From Seinonella peptonophila (GTDB lineage: Bacteria > Bacillota > Bacilli > Thermoactinomycetales > Thermoactinomycetaceae), in contig NZ_FQVL01000016.1 in the NCBI RefSeq assembly GCF_900129355.1, forward strand, positions 1 through 61,885: a stretch of 61,885 nucleotides of DNA. The letters are read 5' to 3'. Positions within the stretch are counted from its first letter, which is position 1. Each line of letters starts with the position of its first letter. The notes under the pieces are model-generated. The model was not told the origin of the DNA. It saw only the letters and a list, made by a program, of their open reading frames with translations, and did no database searches. Positions 25,448 to 35,021 of the stretch are shown here, piece by piece. The position numbers and the translations under genes were made by a program.

Positions 25448-26134
25448 TCACTTAGTTAACCACCAAATACCCGTACACTCAGGTAAGTGGACTAATCTTT
25501 CCTTTACTACCCTATTAGCTAGTTTATCTCCAAAAAAGAATCTAGTTAAATCTTCAGCTTCCTTTAGGTTTTTGAATTGGTAGTCTAATCGGATCCATTG
25601 ATGTAAAAATTTATATTGATCCTCAAGCAAGAAATAATACTGTTTCAAATAGTCAGGTGGATTAGGTTCTTTGTATCCAGTACCTAATGTCTCAAAGATA
25701 ATAATTGTGCCATTCGGACGGAGAACGCGTTTCATTTCCTGAATCGTATTTTCGATATTTTGTTCGTTATTTGATACATTGGAACTTCCTACATAGCAAA
25801 TAGTCCATCCCGCTACAATTAAATCTATACTATGATCTTCTACTGGGATTCTACGATGATCAGCAACTTGTGTTTTCCAATTAGAGAGACCTTTCTCGTT
25901 CAATTTTTTTGCATTTATTTTTAACATTTCAACTGACGAATCTAGGGCAAGGACCGATTTCACCCTCGGAGCTAAAACCGATGTAAGTCGCCCTGAGCCT
26001 GCCCCCAAATCAATAACATCCAATCCTTCGATTGGTCTAATAGATTCTATTATATCAAGTATATCTGCTTGTCTGGATATCAAAAGATCATACTTTCCAG
26101 CTAACTCATTGTAAACATGTTCATGATTAACCAT
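25448..26134 (-). CDS. Class I SAM-dependent methyltransferase
   Basis: 228 residues. Motif I is VIDLGAGSGRLTSVL near residue 40, with acidic post-I residue VLALDSSVEML, motif II VEDHSIDLIVAGWTICY near 100 and motif III NGTIIIFETLG near 140. This is the UbiE/Methyltransf_11 class. AGGAGGTTAGAGATA precedes the ATG. It stands alone between the immunity genes and the exporter; substrate unknown. Confidence 0.85.
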   Translation of the reverse strand: MVNHEHVYNELAGKYDLLISRQADILDIIESIRPIEGLDVIDLGAGSGRLTSVLAPRVKSVLALDSSVEMLKINAKKLNEKGLSNWKTQVADHRRIPVEDHSIDLIVAGWTICYVGSSNVSNNEQNIENTIQEMKRVLRPNGTIIIFETLGTGYKEPNPPDYLKQYYFLLEDQYKFLHQWIRLDYQFKNLKEAEDLTRFFFGDKLANRVVKERLVHLPECTGIWWLTK

Positions 26135-26424
26135 TATCTCTAACCTCCTATTGGAATCGCAACTAATAAATCTTGTTCGATAAATCCAAAAGGATTTCCA
26201 ATTTACTATGTCATGATAGGATAAACTGAGAAAAAAACGATAACAAATTCACATAATAAAGAGAAAGTAATCACAATTTTAATGACATCAATTGTTTACT
26301 TGACAGTTTCATCTGCTAATTATCTATAATTCATGTTTGGTGTTTTGTGCAGGTAATAGTTATTAATCAACCACTTGAAGGATCCGATCTCATTTAACAT
26401 TATTTCTAATGACTCCAGGTAACT

Positions 26425-28149
26425 CTATTTTTCTTTATACTGTTCGTTGAAAAGACGATAGTACAATGATTGATTTTTCATTAATTCTTCGTGAGTACCC
26501 ATCTCAATCAGCCGACCATCTTTCAATACAAAAATCCGATCCGCGTCCCGAACAGTGGCTAATCGATGCGCAACTACCAACACTGTCTTTCCAAGAAAGA
26601 TATTCTTTAACTGGCGTTGTAGTAATGCCTCTGTATTTGCGTCTAAAGCAGATGTGGGTTCATCCATTAATAATATCTGAGGTTTTCGAAGCAATACTTG
26701 AGCAATCCCCAACCGTTGTTTTTCTCCACCCGATAATTTTACGCCACGTTCCCCAATGATTGTATCAAATCCATCAGGTAGTTCTTGTATAAACTCAAGA
26801 ATCTGCGCTTTTTCACAACACATCTTAATTTCTTTCTCTGTCGCTTCTGGATTCGCGTACTTTAAATTATATAAAATGGATTGATTCCATAAAAAAACAT
26901 CCTGAGAAACAAGTCCTATCTGCGAGCGTAAATCTTCGTAGGAGTAGGAAGCGATGTCTTTACCATCAAGGAATATTCTACCTTTTTGTGGTTGATAAAA
27001 TCGCATGATTAAATCTAAAAGTGTAGATTTTCCACTCCCCGTTGGACCCACAATCCCAATAAATTCCCCAGGAAGAATGGTAAAACTCATATCTGAGATT
27101 TCCCCTCTCCCATCATCATAAGAAAAAGAAACCTGATCGAACTTGATTTTTCCTTCAACTTGACTGTGTTCTCTTGGAAGGTACACAATCTCATCGGGTA
27201 ATTGTAGAATTTCGTAAATCAACTTTACCTTTGGTTTCGTTAACTCCGTTCTCATATAAGCTGTTTGTACCTCTTGAAGCGAACCAAACATTTGAGGGAA
27301 GTATACAGAAAACGCGATTAATGAACCCACTGTCATATGACCTTTCATAATTTGGATTGCGCCATATGAAAACACGATTCCTAAACCCAAGGCCCTACCA
27401 AAATCTACGATTAGCGTAGTAAAGTTATCAAAAAATGCAGCCCGATTACGTAGCTTCCGATACTTGTTAATCCAGTGGTCTTGATACTCATGTTCACGCT
27501 CTGCTTGATTGAACTTTTGTACAGTTTTAAGCCCACTTACAAATTCTGTGGAATATCCACTTAGTTCTTGTTGCATCTGAATAATTTGATCAATCTTCGG
27601 ACGAGCTTTATTAGTAAATATTTGAGTAAGGATGTATAAAATAGGTAGCATAAATAAAATCACAATGGTCATTTTCCAATTCATATAAAACATTACCCCA
27701 GTAATCCCAACTAACATACATGTATCAAAAATAGCTGGAACGATGGTCTGAGAAATGAGTGAATCTCCAATTTCACCACAACTATAGATTCGATTGGCTA
27801 TCTCACCTGAGCGGAATTGATAATATGTTGTTGGAGACAATCGAGTCAATTTCCTAAAAATAAGTCGCCGAAATTGATCTGTCACATATCCACCAATATA
27901 ATGAGTCATTTGATTCCGAATCGCACCTAACGATGTTACCAAAAACGGAGAGAGCGCCAATATGAGAATCAATCCATACAATAACGTTTGTTTCTTTTGA
28001 GGAATTGCTTGATCAACTAATATTTTCATAACCCAAGGCGATAGTAATTGAATCCCGACTCCGAAGGTCATAAATAAGACCCCTAGCAAAACCCGCTTAT
28101 ACTGTAGTTTCATTAACTGATACATAGAAGTCGACTTCATCTCATCCAT
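26425..28149 (-). CDS. ABC exporter with fused membrane and ATPase domains, probable lasso-peptide exporter
   Basis: 574 residues. Six transmembrane helices lie in residues 15-300. The ATPase domain has Walker A GPTGSGKST near 368, signature LSGGEKQRLGIAQ near 473, Walker B ILLMDEPTSALDA near 496 and H-loop VVAHRLATVRDADRI. This is the half-transporter plan of lasso D, lantibiotic and drug exporters; no peptidase C39 domain is present. An RRE protein gene lies 23 bases upstream, which ties it to RiPP export. A fossil of a related ATPase lies at 61395-61560. Confidence 0.88.
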   Translation of the reverse strand: MDEMKSTSMYQLMKLQYKRVLLGVLFMTFGVGIQLLSPWVMKILVDQAIPQKKQTLLYGLILILALSPFLVTSLGAIRNQMTHYIGGYVTDQFRRLIFRKLTRLSPTTYYQFRSGEIANRIYSCGEIGDSLISQTIVPAIFDTCMLVGITGVMFYMNWKMTIVILFMLPILYILTQIFTNKARPKIDQIIQMQQELSGYSTEFVSGLKTVQKFNQAEREHEYQDHWINKYRKLRNRAAFFDNFTTLIVDFGRALGLGIVFSYGAIQIMKGHMTVGSLIAFSVYFPQMFGSLQEVQTAYMRTELTKPKVKLIYEILQLPDEIVYLPREHSQVEGKIKFDQVSFSYDDGRGEISDMSFTILPGEFIGIVGPTGSGKSTLLDLIMRFYQPQKGRIFLDGKDIASYSYEDLRSQIGLVSQDVFLWNQSILYNLKYANPEATEKEIKMCCEKAQILEFIQELPDGFDTIIGERGVKLSGGEKQRLGIAQVLLRKPQILLMDEPTSALDANTEALLQRQLKNIFLGKTVLVVAHRLATVRDADRIFVLKDGRLIEMGTHEELMKNQSLYYRLFNEQYKEK

Positions 28150-28172
28150 TGATTACCCTCTCCCTACCTAAT

Positions 28173-28397
28173 CTACAATTTGACTTTTATCAAGATTTCC
28201 TCTGTAAGTAATTGATTACGAAATTCTTGAAAAGAAATCTTTAATTCATTCAACTCAACTGCTAACACTTTGGACGCTTTTGACATAGCTTGATCTTCAG
28301 ATGATGATGTTAGTAAGCACAAAAAAATGACTCCACCCGTTCGATTAAAACTAAAATATTCACCAGACCGCCTATCTAAAATCGTAATGTCTCCCAT
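28173..28397 (-). CDS. PqqD-like RiPP recognition element protein, second copy
   Basis: 74 residues from ATG 28397, which follows TGGAGTGAAGAT. ITILDRRSGEYFSFNRTGG and the next hydrophobic helix match lasso B1/PqqD proteins (LDxxxGxYFxLNxxG). The frame stays open another 14 codons upstream, including THPDITWSED that fits the missing first strand, but no usual start codon lies there. It may be N-terminally trimmed or use a rare start. It precedes the exporter; no precursor is seen beside it. Confidence 0.65.
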   Translation of the reverse strand: MGDITILDRRSGEYFSFNRTGGVIFLCLLTSSSEDQAMSKASKVLAVELNELKISFQEFRNQLLTEEILIKVKL

Positions 28398-28720
28398 ATC
28401 TTCACTCCAGGTGATATCTGGATGAGTCTGTATGCGAATATTTTATAACAGGTGAAAGAAAATCCGATCATGTAGATTCTCATATATCAAAGTGGTTTTT
28501 ATTGAAACAACCATTTTATGTTTATCGATTAATCAATTGTTATAAGAAAAAAAACTCTTACGAAAAATTGAAGATGGTTTCAATGAGTGTGAATCAAGAA
28601 GTAGATTTCAATAGTAATTGTAAACAGGTGTTATTGGCTAAAGGAGATAGAACAAACTGAATAGTTTGTATTTACTATATCGAGTGAATAGACTATCCAT
28701 ACTAATAGGTTGGAGCGTGG
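28398..28720. other. Gene-free stretch between the RRE protein and the RRNPP regulator
   Basis: I searched both strands for a second lasso precursor and found no Y-x2-P leader. A plus-strand frame without a good start (ending near 28659) and a short minus-strand ORF are unconvincing. Promoters for the divergent genes should be here. Confidence 0.4.
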
Positions 28721-29935
28721 ATGAATATGAAATATCATTATGGGATGTCTATCCGAGAAGGTAGAGAAAAGATGAACATGACCCAAGCTCAATTAGCAGA
28801 AAAATGGCCAAAATCAGGTGGTGGAACTGGAGTAAGTGAGAACTATGTTTCAGATGTAGAACGAGGCTTAAAAAAAATTACCGATTTGGAAACAGTACGT
28901 CGTTTATGTAATCTGTTACAAATACCACTTTGGAAGGTAGGACTATCTGATTACAATCCACATAATCCAACTACCATAATAAGGGGAACTAATATGTATG
29001 AGGAAACTTTAAACACCGCTGAAAGCTTAATTAAAAGAACATGGGGTTTACGCCGTGTAATGTCTGTACCCTATGTGGAAGAGTCTGTTAATGATCTAAA
29101 TCGACTTTTTGAATATCTTCATGTGCATACTCCACCACCAATACGATTAGACAAGCGTTTTCAGATGCTTTATGCACAAGTACTTCGTTTAAACGCGGTA
29201 GTTGATGTAGAAAATCAGCGATATGTAGAAGCTTTGGATAAATTCAGAAAGATGAACGAAATAGCAAAGGCGATTGATCATCCAGCAACGCTGGCAATGA
29301 GCTATTTAAATATTGGGACAGAGCTAGAAAGAATGGGAAAGCAGGAAGAAGCAATTGATCACCTAGAATTGGCGAGAGATGAGGCTTTAAGAGGATCTAA
29401 ACATATTATCGTTGTGACTCATGCTTATCTGGCAAGATGTTATGCAAGTGCTGGAATGAAAGTTAAATTCGAAAGGGCAATCAATGCTGCCATTCGTACA
29501 GCAAATAGTATGGAAGAATTCACCTATGGTGATGGAACTGATTTCGTTTTTCATAGTTTCAGTGGTGTTCTAGCAGAAAAAAGCTATGGTCATCTTGAAG
29601 TTAATGATCCAGAGGCAACATTAGCAATGAAAGAGGAAATTCAAAATCAGATAGCATTGGAAGCGAATATTTGGTTAGATGCTTGGATTCCACTAGATTG
29701 GGCAAGAGCTAATTTAATGTTAGGGCAAATTGAAAAAAGTGTAGAGGCAGGGCTCGAGTTTTATCGAAAAGCAAAATTGTTAAAATCTCCGCACGCCAAA
29801 AGTAGGGCCTATCGTTTATTGAATACACTTGAATCATCTGGTTATAGTGATCATCAAGCTGTAATAGATTTTCGAAATATGCTTGATAATGAAGATAACA
29901 AAGACGACTTAAAAGAATTAAATGAAGAATTTTAG
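28721..29935 (+). CDS. HTH-TPR regulator (RRNPP-like)
   Basis: 404 residues. Residues 5-75 are an XRE-type helix-turn-helix (MSIREGREKMNMTQAQLAEK, SENYVSDVERGLKKITDLET). The rest is TPR-like helices (ALDKFRKMNEIAKAIDHPA, MSYLNIGTELERMGKQEEAI). TTGGAGCGTGG precedes the ATG. No micro-peptide with a ribosome binding site follows it, unlike the two other RRNPP loci. It is divergent from the RRE-exporter pair and may control it. Confidence 0.8.
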   Translation: MNMKYHYGMSIREGREKMNMTQAQLAEKWPKSGGGTGVSENYVSDVERGLKKITDLETVRRLCNLLQIPLWKVGLSDYNPHNPTTIIRGTNMYEETLNTAESLIKRTWGLRRVMSVPYVEESVNDLNRLFEYLHVHTPPPIRLDKRFQMLYAQVLRLNAVVDVENQRYVEALDKFRKMNEIAKAIDHPATLAMSYLNIGTELERMGKQEEAIDHLELARDEALRGSKHIIVVTHAYLARCYASAGMKVKFERAINAAIRTANSMEEFTYGDGTDFVFHSFSGVLAEKSYGHLEVNDPEATLAMKEEIQNQIALEANIWLDAWIPLDWARANLMLGQIEKSVEAGLEFYRKAKLLKSPHAKSRAYRLLNTLESSGYSDHQAVIDFRNMLDNEDNKDDLKELNEEF

Positions 29936-29956
29936 TGTTTAGAGCTGATAAAAGGA

Positions 29957-29988
29957 AATACCCTCTTCATTGGTAGAGAGGTTATTTT
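29957..29988 (+). terminator. Probable terminator of the HTH-TPR gene
   Basis: CCTCT and AGAGG arms around TCATTGGT, with flanking A/T pairs and TTATTTT on the plus strand. Confidence 0.6.
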
Positions 29989-30171
29989 CAATACTATTAC
30001 AGCGTTTCTTTACAAAGCAAACGTTTACTATTAGACACACAGCTTTAACTAATAAAATTCAACCTTATATATTTACAAATTAATTTATCTACCATACAAC
30101 TGTTATAATAGTTTGTATGGTTATGTGTAATCACAAAGTGGTGATAAAGATACTTAATTACTTTTTTTGAA

Positions 30172-30921
30172 CTACAACTTACGCCAAAAATCTTTAGTTA
30201 GCTCACCGTGTCCTTTTTGAACAAGAAGATCATTAATTAAATGTAAGATAGTCCGATAAGTCTGATCCCTTGTTGTAAATAGTTCACACATTCCAACAAT
30301 TTTTTCTCCTATATCTACATGTTTCATTAGCCACCACGTTTGCCATTTAGGGTATGGATAGGGAAGCTCATTCAATAGGAGCGGGATTACTAGAGCCGCT
30401 TCTATTGTCTTCGCTTTAATAAGATATCTTCCTAATAAATCTTTCTGATCATCTAGAGTTACTCCAATCTTCAAATCCTTATAGCTGTTGAAGATATATT
30501 GATCCAATTTTTCTTTAAAAAGTTTTCTAGACTCATCAATCCAACTTTTAAAGAGCCCTGGATCTTGAATACAGATAGCTTGCTCATAAACCCATAAAAA
30601 CTCAGGATCTCCATTCAACTTTTTTTCAAGCCAACTATAAGACCTTACCTTTATATCTACTAGTATCGAATATTCCTCATCATGAACCCATAATGCCTTT
30701 GGACTTCCAGAAATCAGCAACATTTCTTTATAAGCCTCATCAGAAACGATCATTTCGATATCCAAATCTGATTGAGAATGAGCCATTCCGGAAGAGTAGC
30801 TACCTACAACTAACAACAATGCTTTTTCAATTTGTGATCCCAAGTATTTATAAGCACTTTGATTCATTAAATTTCTTTCAAAATATTGTTTTACTACCTC
30901 TTTTACTTCACCTTCAATCAT
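30172..30921 (-). CDS. Nucleotidyltransferase-domain protein
   Basis: 249 residues. Near residue 40 lies GSYSSGMAHSQSDLDIEMIV, the GS ... DxD motif of the polymerase-beta-like nucleotidyltransferase fold, which binds magnesium-NTP. The C-terminal helical part resembles aminoglycoside or uncharacterised nucleotidyltransferases. I chose ATG 30921 with AGGAGTTGTATTT. Nucleotidyltransferase genes are recurrent neighbours of Firmicute lasso clusters, so a role in peptide modification or resistance is possible but unproven. Confidence 0.75.
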   Translation of the reverse strand: MIEGEVKEVVKQYFERNLMNQSAYKYLGSQIEKALLLVVGSYSSGMAHSQSDLDIEMIVSDEAYKEMLLISGSPKALWVHDEEYSILVDIKVRSYSWLEKKLNGDPEFLWVYEQAICIQDPGLFKSWIDESRKLFKEKLDQYIFNSYKDLKIGVTLDDQKDLLGRYLIKAKTIEAALVIPLLLNELPYPYPKWQTWWLMKHVDIGEKIVGMCELFTTRDQTYRTILHLINDLLVQKGHGELTKDFWRKL

Positions 30922-31034
30922 AAATACAACTCCTAATTGACTGCTCCTCGTCATCTGACTTTCGCAGATTCGCTGACAAAACTTGAAAATGGTCATCAGC
31001 TACCCCGATTCGTAATTCACCTGTACAAATAGCC

Positions 31035-31500
31035 AACATAGGAAAGATAATCAATTGTACTTTTGAATGTTCTCGTATGTTTACCCCCAGAAGATTAGAA
31101 ACTCCTACAGGTGTTAATTCTAGCTTTTGACGATTTACTCAATTGCTTATACACTAATCTCGATTTCTACTTCTTGCTGCCACAATCCTTCATCTTGCTT
31201 TTGACGAAACTTATTGTCGTCATTGTAGATTGCAGTGTTCCCATCCTTAAATTAATAGATAATGGCCATGTTTACATGTGAACATCGACTTCCGACTGCA
31301 AAAGAACAACTCGGTCAAACTTGCTTGATCTGTCAAAAGAAACTGCCACATAGTCGTGGTGGTCTTTCCAGCACGCTTATTCCCGATAATTAAAGCTCCT
31401 TTTTCTTTTAATTCAAACAAATAGCTGCCGAATGGATAAAGCAACCACCTCGATTTCCAGGTTCCTTAAAATCACTTCACGAATAATTCGAATCGGAGCG
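31035..31500 (-). pseudogene. Decayed HPr-kinase-like P-loop gene
   Basis: Minus-strand coding runs through three frames: ICAPIRIIREVILRNLEIE near 31450-31500, YPFGSYLFELKEKGALIIGN, then KRAGKTTTTMWQFLL (Walker A), and later KFRQKQDEGLWQQEVEIEIS and LELTPVGVSNLLGV. The layout of revLrxxL ... G ... G-AGKTT matches HPr-kinase-like proteins such as the intact kinase at 35445-36365. Several frameshifts make it non-functional. It suggests a second RiPP-type locus that decayed. Confidence 0.6.
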
Positions 31501-31525
31501 CAAATTGCTGATTCTATTATCCGTA

Positions 31526-31735
31526 CCGTGAAGCACAATTACACGAATGGTTAAAAACACAGATTCAAATTTCCATAGAAAACCAAGAATTTATTAAATT
31601 GATGTTCAACGAAGACTGGGAAAAAGGATCGCCAAAATCAGTGTCACAGGAAAATTAGAAAGTATATAGGACCAATCAATCCGAAATGTAATCTCCCACT
31701 TTCCCTTCAGTCTCCGTTGAGGGGATTAAATTTAT
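31526..31735 (+). pseudogene. Duplicated fragment of the TetR gene at 20934-21512
   Basis: 31526-31670 is a near copy of about 21164-21308 (for example TTTCCATAGAAAA and AATTTATTAA are shared), and 31697-31735 matches the sequence after the TetR stop (CTTCAGTCTCC, GAGGGGAT). The copy has neither the HTH nor a start, and carries frameshifts. It records a segmental duplication across about 10 kb. Confidence 0.8.
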
Positions 31736-31836
31736 CAGGTTAATCCGGCATCGAAGCACTTTCCAAAAAATCAATTTCATATAATGAATCTGCTCATTAG
31801 ATTCAATCAAATCCCATTATACTGTTGCACCATCTA

Positions 31837-33258
31837 CTATTGGCTTTGCTGAATCGTTTGATACCAATCTAACACTGGCTGAATAATTGAACGAACCACT
31901 TTAAGATCAGGGTCAGGAGATGGTTCTAACTTGGGAGCATCTGGATAAAACTTTCTCAAAAACATGTTAATACAAATTTGAATATCTATTGAATAATACT
32001 TACCAATCCCTATCCATTGATGCAATTCTTCTTTGAAAGCTGTTGGTAATAGTGTGTACGCCCAATCTTCTTTTACACCAAATTCACTCGATTCTTTATG
32101 AAGAAAACGCCAATACTTTTCTCTTTCCATTTCATCAATTGGATTACCTAAACCTCTTATAGCTACTTTTTTCACTATAGGAGATTCATCCTGTGTATAT
32201 CCCCATATCCTTGCTCTTGTTAACTTCTTCTTTTTTATCAATTCTGTTAAAGCCAGTGCTCTTTCGAGAGAATTCACAGATGATATCGAGTTTTTTTCAT
32301 CAGTCACCACTACTTTTGGTTCATAAGAAGGCGAATGTCTATTTCGAAAACCTTCTTTTAACCTTTGTATCACTTTATCTCCGTTCAAAATGGGAGCTGG
32401 AAAATTATTCAGAGAGTCCCCTGTTTCCGTTATAACACTGCGTAAATCATTCGGTGTTAGATCTGGCATTCGTGAATAAAGATATGCACTAAAACCTGCT
32501 AATAACGTTGAACAACCACATGTTCCTGCAAAATAGTCAATTCCTTTTTCTTTAAAACTTGGAACAGGCAAGTATGTGTAAGGTGCTAATATATCTGGTC
32601 TCCAATGACCATCTCCATTTAATCCTGAAGATGCTGATGGATGTAACTCATAATCACTGAAATTTCTTTCTCCTTTATCATTGAAACCACCTGCAACGAA
32701 AAACTTTTTCGGATGTAGATTGTTGTGCACACGAGAATTACCTCCAGCTGCAATGACAAGCAATTCTGCATCTAAGGCTGGTTGTATAGCTTGTACATAA
32801 GGATCTCGTTCAGTTGGGGACATCCATCCTCTTTCTTGTGGAATCAATAAATTTAGTAAAATCTTAGTATCCCAACTTTGTTTCAAAATCCACTTCAAGC
32901 CTGCTTCTATACGTTTCGGTTTGGTAGTAGGAAGAAAAACAAAATTTGCTGATGGAGCTAGTCCACAATGAGTATTTCCTCTCCACTTAAACGGTGCGTG
33001 AGCTAACAAGCTTAGTACCATTAGTCCATGCTCCGAATACCTTGATACTTTTTCAACAAATGGTTCTTCAAAAATATCTTGGCAAGTAACAGTCATTTCC
33101 TTATCTACTTCAATCCGTTTTACTCTTCCTTTTAAATGACTAATACAAGTATGTGGAACGATATCATCTAAAATTATAATACCTACATCTTGTCCTGAAG
33201 CTTCACCTAATGGTTGAGAGAGTCCTATTCTTTGCCAGGTTGACTCAACTTTTACCAT
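31837..33258 (-). CDS. Subtilisin-like (S8 family) protein with Cys in place of the catalytic Ser
   Basis: 473 residues, no signal peptide. The first motif GIIILDD gives Asp31 or Asp32, EHGLMVLSLLA gives His77, and the oxyanion Asn is Asn174 in VIAAGGNS. The serine motif, normally GTSMAxP, reads GTCGCSTLLAG, so position 247 is Cys (codon TGT). The downstream helix SAYLYSRMPDLTPNDLRSVI is normal for S8. The last 170 residues are not conserved. It follows the lasso cyclase by 20 bases and is probably part of the operon, perhaps in processing, degradation or immunity. Confidence 0.8.
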   Translation of the reverse strand: MVKVESTWQRIGLSQPLGEASGQDVGIIILDDIVPHTCISHLKGRVKRIEVDKEMTVTCQDIFEEPFVEKVSRYSEHGLMVLSLLAHAPFKWRGNTHCGLAPSANFVFLPTTKPKRIEAGLKWILKQSWDTKILLNLLIPQERGWMSPTERDPYVQAIQPALDAELLVIAAGGNSRVHNNLHPKKFFVAGGFNDKGERNFSDYELHPSASSGLNGDGHWRPDILAPYTYLPVPSFKEKGIDYFAGTCGCSTLLAGFSAYLYSRMPDLTPNDLRSVITETGDSLNNFPAPILNGDKVIQRLKEGFRNRHSPSYEPKVVVTDEKNSISSVNSLERALALTELIKKKKLTRARIWGYTQDESPIVKKVAIRGLGNPIDEMEREKYWRFLHKESSEFGVKEDWAYTLLPTAFKEELHQWIGIGKYYSIDIQICINMFLRKFYPDAPKLEPSPDPDLKVVRSIIQPVLDWYQTIQQSQ

Positions 33259-33278
33259 ATAATCATCTCCAAATTAAA

Positions 33279-35018
33279 TTAGAATCCTTGATGTCTGAGC
33301 CAAAGTTCTAACCCAAATGTTTTTGAAATTAATCCTACCTCATTATTAAAGCCGTATTTAAATTTTTCGACTGCATCTCGTAGCAAATTTCTGTCAATCC
33401 ATCCCAATTCAACAGCTCTAGACGTTTGAATCAACTCATTTACAAACCTAGATTCTATATAAAACCCTTTACGAAATATTTCTATAAATCGACTTCGATC
33501 AGGACTTATTAACGTCTCTTTTGGTATTACGTGTTGAAGTCCTTCCTTAATACATCTTTTATTCTCACTTATCTCTAGTTTTATCGTCGGTGGTAATGCG
33601 AATAGGTATTCAATCATTCTTTCATCTCGAAAAGGGTATATTCTAGACAAACCAAATGGTCTGCTAATATTATTGTTTAACCAAGGGCACGGATTCACAA
33701 GTATCATTCTCTCAAAATTTTCCCGTAAATATCTACCTTCGATATTTTCATCTCGTACCTTTTGTCTTTCAGATTCTACTTCGGTATAATCAATTTTTTT
33801 AAGACAGTCACCTATCCAGGTAGGCGTATGATACCAGTTAAGATCAAATCCTGTATTCTGCCAAGTTCTTTTTCTAATTTTGCCTTCAAGACGATATCTT
33901 AACTTTATAGGTAATAGAGCTGGGAGTATATGAATACTGAAAAGTTTCCACAACGGTTGATTTCTTTTATTTGATTGCTCCATTAATTTATCAAAAACCA
34001 GTTTAATCTCTCCTCTAAAGAATAAATCACGAAGAAAATGTGAGCTTGTCATGAGAAGTTCATCTCCGCCCTCTCCTGAGAAAAGAACTTTCCCTTTCAT
34101 TTTTTTTGCATATTGGTGAAGATCTCTGTACATTGCAAGATTCAAAATAAGAGGACTAGGCTCATCATACGTTGTAATATTATATTCTGTGTCTTTAAAA
34201 GACCAATAATCAGATAGGTTTAGATATTTCGGAGCCATATCTGTATTTTCATATATAATATCTACTTTTTCTCGATTTGATTTTCCATCTTTTAGCAGAT
34301 TAAATAGATAGGTATATCCATACAATTGTGCATCCTTACTTTTTAATTGATTAACTAAACAAGAAACGCTTGATGAGTCTAATCCGCCACTTACTTCGCA
34401 TCCAATAACTGATTGGTTATTAACAGAATCCTCTACAATCTCTTTTAATATTTTTGAAAAAATAAAAATATACTCTTCAATATTCATGTTAGCTACTTCT
34501 AGCTTTTTAAAAAAACAATTTTTCTTCGTTTTTAACCTCAGGTTCTTATCTTTAACCATTTTAAATCCTGGTAAAAGACGTTTAATATCTTTATAAGGTG
34601 TTAGTTCGATATCAGTCAACTCTGTGTGCAAATACATGCGAAAATAATCTTCATCCAAATCTCTGCTAAATTGACTCAATGATTGAAGATGATTAGACAC
34701 ATATAATTTGTCATTTTCTTCAATATAGAATATCGGATTAGCTGTCAAACTTCTAAATACTTCTATTTTCATTTTCTTTCTATCATATACTAATAGGGAG
34801 TATGAACCTTTCATTGATTGAAGCAATTCACCATGAAATTGTTGGCCTTCTTCAATCCATTTCGTTATTAATGCTCCCATCCTATTATTCACATCTTCAA
34901 AAACCACAAACTCAAATTCACTTGTTTTATAACATTTAAGATTGCTGGAAGTAGATAAGATACAGTAAGATGTATTATTTTTTTGGTTAGTTTGCATTGA
35001 ATAAACTACTATAGACAT
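33279..35018 (-). CDS. Lasso-peptide cyclase (asparagine-synthetase-like, C protein)
   Basis: 579 residues, asparagine synthetase B architecture. The N-terminal glutaminase-like domain lacks the Cys2 nucleophile (starts MSIVVYSM), as in lasso cyclases. The ATP-pyrophosphatase loop is SGGLDSSSVSCLV near residue 208, with GEGGDELLMTSSHFLRDLFF near 320. In lasso biosynthesis it adenylates the ring Asp/Glu side chain and forms the macrolactam with the core N-terminus. Its start is 3 bases from the end of the B2 gene. Confidence 0.88.
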   Translation of the reverse strand: MSIVVYSMQTNQKNNTSYCILSTSSNLKCYKTSEFEFVVFEDVNNRMGALITKWIEEGQQFHGELLQSMKGSYSLLVYDRKKMKIEVFRSLTANPIFYIEENDKLYVSNHLQSLSQFSRDLDEDYFRMYLHTELTDIELTPYKDIKRLLPGFKMVKDKNLRLKTKKNCFFKKLEVANMNIEEYIFIFSKILKEIVEDSVNNQSVIGCEVSGGLDSSSVSCLVNQLKSKDAQLYGYTYLFNLLKDGKSNREKVDIIYENTDMAPKYLNLSDYWSFKDTEYNITTYDEPSPLILNLAMYRDLHQYAKKMKGKVLFSGEGGDELLMTSSHFLRDLFFRGEIKLVFDKLMEQSNKRNQPLWKLFSIHILPALLPIKLRYRLEGKIRKRTWQNTGFDLNWYHTPTWIGDCLKKIDYTEVESERQKVRDENIEGRYLRENFERMILVNPCPWLNNNISRPFGLSRIYPFRDERMIEYLFALPPTIKLEISENKRCIKEGLQHVIPKETLISPDRSRFIEIFRKGFYIESRFVNELIQTSRAVELGWIDRNLLRDAVEKFKYGFNNEVGLISKTFGLELWLRHQGF

Positions 35019-35021
35019 ATT

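Noticed and set aside
28449-28659. Open plus-strand frame upstream of the HTH-TPR gene
   Set aside because: No start codon with a ribosome binding site and no recognised motif.
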